DNA of 8,428 nt from an uncultured Simplicispira sp. Lineage in GTDB: Bacteria > Pseudomonadota > Gammaproteobacteria > Burkholderiales > Burkholderiaceae_C. The notes under the pieces were generated by a model. The model did not search any database and was not told where the DNA came from. It saw only the letters and a program-made list of their open reading frames with translations. The DNA is taken from assembly GCA_903882725.1 (NCBI GenBank), contig CAIRYF010000390.1:1-8428 (forward strand), in the 5' to 3' direction. The position numbers were made by a program, and so were the translations under genes. This document shows, in pieces, positions 6,458-8,428 of this stretch (its first letter is position 1; every line of letters starts with the position of its first letter).

Positions 6458-7523
6458 GCGGCAACCACCAAATAACTATCAAAATAAGAGCTGTTGCCGC
6501 AGACAGAATAAGGGCTAGAGCCACTTTTGAGACTATTTTTTGTGCTTGATCAGCGTCCTGCGCTGTGGGGGCGCGTCCATCAGCATTCAAGCAATAGCTG
6601 GCGGGTTTGGACAAGCGCACGCCCAGCGCCAGCGCCATGGCGGCCATTGGCCAGCCGCTGTTGGGCGACGGGGTTTTGCGCGCTTCTTGCGCCAGTTGGC
6701 GCAGCACTACGCCGCCAGCGGCCAGCGTCAGCAGCAGCGCAGTGATGCGCGCGGGCAGCCACGACAACAGGTCGTCGGCGCGGGCGGCCCATTTGCCAGC
6801 CCATTGCCAGTAGCGCTGCTTGTCGCCCTGGCCGCGCAGGCCCGGATAACCCCACATGGCGTCCGCCGTATTGGCAAAGCGGTACAGCGCTGCGCCCGGC
6901 AGGCCCAGCAGCGCAAACCAAAACAGCGGCGCGATCACTGAGTCGTTCAGGTTTTCGGCCAGCGTTTCGATAGCGCTTTGGCGCACTTCTTCTCCACTGA
7001 GCTGCGCCACATCGCGGCTGACCAGCCACGCCAAGCGCGCACGCCCAGCGCCCAGCGACTCGGCCAGCGCAGCTTCGACGGCGCGCACCTCACTTTGCAG
7101 CAGCGCCAATGCCAGCAGCGGTTTGAGCAGCGCGCCCAGCAGCAGCGCAGCCAGCAGGGCTGGCACGCCTGCGCCCCACAGCAGCAGCCCCTGCACCCCG
7201 GCTTGCAACAGCGCCGCCACTATCATAAAAATAGCTGCAAGCGCACACCACACAAGGGCTGCAAGCCAAAAAGACCTTAAATCGCGACCAGTGGGTGCTA
7301 TGGGGGCGATGCGCTGACCAGCAGCGTCCAAGGCGCGCCCCATCCATACCACCGGATGCCAACGCGACGGCGGCTCGCCCCACAGCGCGTCCACCGCCAG
7401 CGCTATCAACACAGCGCCCAGCAGCACGCACAACCATAGCCCGCTGGAGGCGCTGGAGGCACTAGGGGCGTAAGGGACGTAAGGGACGTAAGGGACGTAA
7501 GGGGCAAAAATGTGAATCAGCAA
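6450..7523 (-). CDS. cobD: adenosylcobinamide-phosphate synthase (CbiB/CobD membrane protein)
   Basis: CobD (CbiB) joins adenosylcobyric acid to aminopropanol phosphate, making adenosylcobinamide phosphate at the inner membrane. Family motifs in the 357-residue product are GEPPSRWHPVVWMG (49-62), ETLAENLNDSVIAPLFW (186-202), ANTADAMWGY (217-226), RADDLLSWLPAR (248-259) and TPSPNSGWPMAAMALALGV (284-302). Hydrophobic segments lie near 31-46, 86-107, 112-142, 259-274 and 333-354. The frame has no ATG before the conserved Met61. TTG 7523 is preferred because AGGA lies six bases upstream and a stop lies 15 bp upstream. The product is longer than usual for the family (about 310-330, from memory). 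The extra length comes from a repetitive N terminus (residues 7-27). Two further segments, 84-102 and 332-350, derive from a dispersed repeat. Confidence 0.93.
   Translation of the reverse strand: MLIHIFAPYVPYVPYVPYAPSASSASSGLWLCVLLGAVLIALAVDALWGEPPSRWHPVVWMGRALDAAGQRIAPIAPTGRDLRSFWLAALVWCALAAIFMIVAALLQAGVQGLLLWGAGVPALLAALLLGALLKPLLALALLQSEVRAVEAALAESLGAGRARLAWLVSRDVAQLSGEEVRQSAIETLAENLNDSVIAPLFWFALLGLPGAALYRFANTADAMWGYPGLRGQGDKQRYWQWAGKWAARADDLLSWLPARITALLLTLAAGGVVLRQLAQEARKTPSPNSGWPMAAMALALGVRLSKPASYCLNADGRAPTAQDADQAQKIVSKVALALILSAATALILIVIWWLPRA
6474..6530. repeat. dispersed 57-bp repeat, copy A, inside the 3' end of cobD
   Basis: On the + strand this segment opens with ACTATCAAAATAAGAGCTG and continues through CGCAGA and AAGGGCTAGAGCCAC. 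Aligned without gaps to 7218-7274 it agrees at 34 of 57 positions by my count. It is strikingly AT-rich for this gene. I remember elements of the form CTATCA-A-rich-TAGCTG...AGGGCTAGAGGCC from Comamonadaceae intergenic regions; that memory was not checked. Here it encodes CobD residues 332-350, the last hydrophobic helix. Confidence 0.65.
7218..7274. repeat. dispersed 57-bp repeat, copy B, inside cobD
   Basis: The second copy opens with ACTATCATAAAAATAGCTG and continues through CGCACA and AAGGGCT. It has the same orientation and reading phase as copy A. It encodes CobD residues 84-102, a hydrophobic helix, with ATA GTG (Ile-Val) at the same place where copy A has ATA GTT. The - strand holds a direct GCTTGCAGC pair within it. 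Confidence 0.6.
7443..7505. repeat. 9-bp tandem array at the cobD N terminus
   Basis: Seven consecutive 9-base units are visible on the + strand: GCTGGAGGC twice, ACTAGGGGC, GTAAGGGAC three times, then GTAAGGGGC. On the - strand they encode the start of CobD as Ala-Pro-Tyr-(Val-Pro-Tyr)3-Ala-Pro-Ser-Ala-Ser-Ser-Ala-Ser, about residues 7-27, ahead of the first membrane helix. The period keeps the frame, so copy changes would only lengthen or shorten the leader. Confidence 0.85.
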
Positions 7524-7529
7524 AGCCAG

Positions 7530-7533
7530 TCCT
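7530..7533 (-). promoter_or_regulatory. ribosome binding site supporting the TTG start of cobD
   Basis: AGGA on the - strand is followed by the six-base spacer CTGGCT and then TTG. With no ATG available before residue 61 and a stop at 7541-7539, this is the best supported start for cobD. The match is short, so the signal is modest. Confidence 0.5.
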
Positions 7534-7564
7534 GACGCTCAATTTTTTTAGCTTGTGCCAGCCC

Positions 7565-8134
7565 TCAGTCCTCAATGCCGCGCTGCGCGGGCACACCGGC
7601 CTGAAAGTGGTGCTTGACGGCCAGCATCTCGGTGACGGTGTCGGCCAGCGCCATCAACTCGCCGGGGGCGTTGCGCCCGGTCAGCACCACGTGAACATGG
7701 GCTGGGCGCTCGCGCAGGCAGGCCAGCACCGGCTCCAGCGCCAGCCAGCCGTAGCGCAGCGGGTACATGATTTCGTCCAGCACCACCAAAAAATGCTCGC
7801 CAGCGCAGATGCAGGCTTGGGCCTTGGCCCAGCCGTCGCGGGCCAATTGGGCGGAGTGCTCCAAGTCGCGGCTTTTCCAGCTAAAGCCGTCGCCCAAGCC
7901 TTCGATGGCAATGCCCAGCTGCTCAAAGACGCGGTGCTCGCCAAAACGCGCCGTCGGCACTTTCATAAATTGATAGACCTTGACCCGCTTGCCCCGGCCA
8001 TGGGCGCGCAGCGCCAACCCCAACGCTGCTGTGGTTTTGCCTTTGCCATTGCCGGTGTGTACCAGCACCAGCCCCCGGCGCTCGCCTTGGGGTTTGGGGG
8101 TGTCGCGCTGCAGGGGAGGGGTTTCGATGTCCAT
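7565..8134 (-). CDS. cobO: cob(I)yrinic acid a,c-diamide adenosyltransferase
   Basis: CobO (BtuR/CobA family) transfers the 5'-deoxyadenosyl group of ATP to the reduced cobalt of corrinoids, in both synthesis and salvage. The 189-residue product has the family P-loop [12 protein letters not shown] (26-37), KVYQFMK (52-58), a Walker-B-like [17 protein letters not shown] (115-131), VVLTGRNAP (139-147) and the typical ending [17 protein letters not shown]. The ATG at 8134 is preferred because it lies 14 bp after the stop of the upstream ABC gene and is preceded by AGAGA. A start at 8185 would overlap that gene by 37 bases and add 17 residues outside the family core. It is followed after 41 bp by cobD. 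The gene appears complete and ordinary. Confidence 0.95.
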   Translation of the reverse strand: MDIETPPLQRDTPKPQGERRGLVLVHTGNGKGKTTAALGLALRAHGRGKRVKVYQFMKVPTARFGEHRVFEQLGIAIEGLGDGFSWKSRDLEHSAQLARDGWAKAQACICAGEHFLVVLDEIMYPLRYGWLALEPVLACLRERPAHVHVVLTGRNAPGELMALADTVTEMLAVKHHFQAGVPAQRGIED

Positions 8135-8148
8135 CAGGGTTTCTCTGT

Positions 8149-8428
8149 CTACGGGTTGGTTGTTAATTGCGGCAGTGCCACCCACTGGCCTTGCACGGCG
8201 TGGATGGCAATGCGCTGATCAAACACGCGCTCCAGCGCGCGGTGGGTAGCGCGCTCGGCGCAGGCACCGTGGTGGTGGATGCGGCCAGCGGCCATCACCA
8301 CCACGTCGTCGGCATGCAGGGCAAAGGTCAATTCGTGCAGCACGCTGACTACGGTGGTGCCGCCAGCCACCAGCGCGCGCACGGTCAGCAGCCAGTCGGC
8401 TTGGTGCGGCGGGTCGAGGTTGGCCAAC
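8149..8428 (-). CDS. ABC transporter ATP-binding protein, BtuD/FecE type (C-terminal part, cut by window edge)
   Basis: Only the last 92 residues or so are present; the true start lies beyond the right edge. The fragment begins at the D-loop LANLDPPHQ, just after where Walker B should be, and includes the switch histidine in [12 protein letters not shown] (about residue 31) and the [15 protein letters not shown] strand. The ending [24 protein letters not shown] is typical of ATPases for iron-siderophore, haem and cobalamin import. Its place directly before cobO suggests corrinoid uptake (BtuD), with the permease and binding protein probably further right. The substrate is inferred from context. 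The TAG stop lies 14 bp before the cobO ATG. Confidence 0.85.
   Translation of the reverse strand, partial: LANLDPPHQADWLLTVRALVAGGTTVVSVLHELTFALHADDVVVMAAGRIHHHGACAERATHRALERVFDQRIAIHAVQGQWVALPQLTTNP

Noticed and set aside
5765..6475. Long + strand open frame (236 codons) opposite cobC
   Set aside because: Antisense shadow of cobC. No family features and no matching neighbour on that strand.
7443..7505. CRISPR-like array
   Set aside because: The units are directly adjacent 9-mers without spacers and lie in the cobD reading frame, so this is a simple tandem repeat.
7524..7564. Possible terminator between cobO and cobD (A/T run opposite 7542-7549)
   Set aside because: A short run of identical bases is present but no stable hairpin precedes it on the - strand, and the genes belong to one pathway in one direction.
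8135..8185. Longer CobO starting at 8185
   Set aside because: It would overlap the ABC ATPase gene by 37 bases and add residues not typical of CobO. The ATG at 8134 has a weak ribosome site just after the ABC stop.

Overview
The window looks like the chromosome of a GC-rich betaproteobacterium, most likely a member of the Comamonadaceae (Burkholderiales). This rests on the protein types, the cobalamin gene set in Pseudomonas-style naming, and two copies of a short AT-rich repeat of a kind I remember from Comamonadaceae genomes. The family placement is inference; no marker gene is present.

Layout. The left 0.8 kb (+ strand) carries a PaeR7I/XhoI-type restriction endonuclease. Its methyltransferase partner is probably just off the left edge. 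From 858 to the right edge every gene is on the - strand. In transcription order (right to left) they are: the 3' end of a BtuD/FecE-type ABC ATPase, cobO, cobD (cbiB), cobC (threonine-phosphate decarboxylase type), an RssA-like patatin, a DUF1778 antitoxin, a GNAT acetyltransferase toxin, cobQ (cbiP) and cobT. The convergent ends of cobT and the endonuclease face each other across about 56 bp that holds a hairpin. No gap between genes exceeds 131 bp.

How the genes work together. The cob genes cover late cobalamin assembly. CobO adenosylates the corrinoid and CobQ amidates it to adenosylcobyric acid. CobC makes the aminopropanol-phosphate arm, CobD attaches it, and CobT activates the lower ligand base. 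The ABC ATPase fragment is probably part of a corrinoid importer. CobP/CobU and CobS are not in the window. The run is interrupted by three genes with no cobalamin role: the patatin and a complete TacAT-like toxin-antitoxin pair. The toxin stop codon is separated from the cobQ start by one base, so cobQ probably depends partly on transcription and translation through the TA module.

Unusual sequence. cobD holds three repeat-derived segments: a 9-bp tandem array at its N terminus (with a TTG start) and two 57-bp copies of a dispersed repeat, read in the same frame and each encoding a hydrophobic helix. Further short tandem repeats lie at the start of cobT, upstream of the antitoxin and upstream of the patatin. 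Together they suggest active short-repeat expansion around gene starts. I saw no RNA genes, CRISPR arrays, IS elements or riboswitch; the expected cobalamin riboswitch would lie beyond the right edge.
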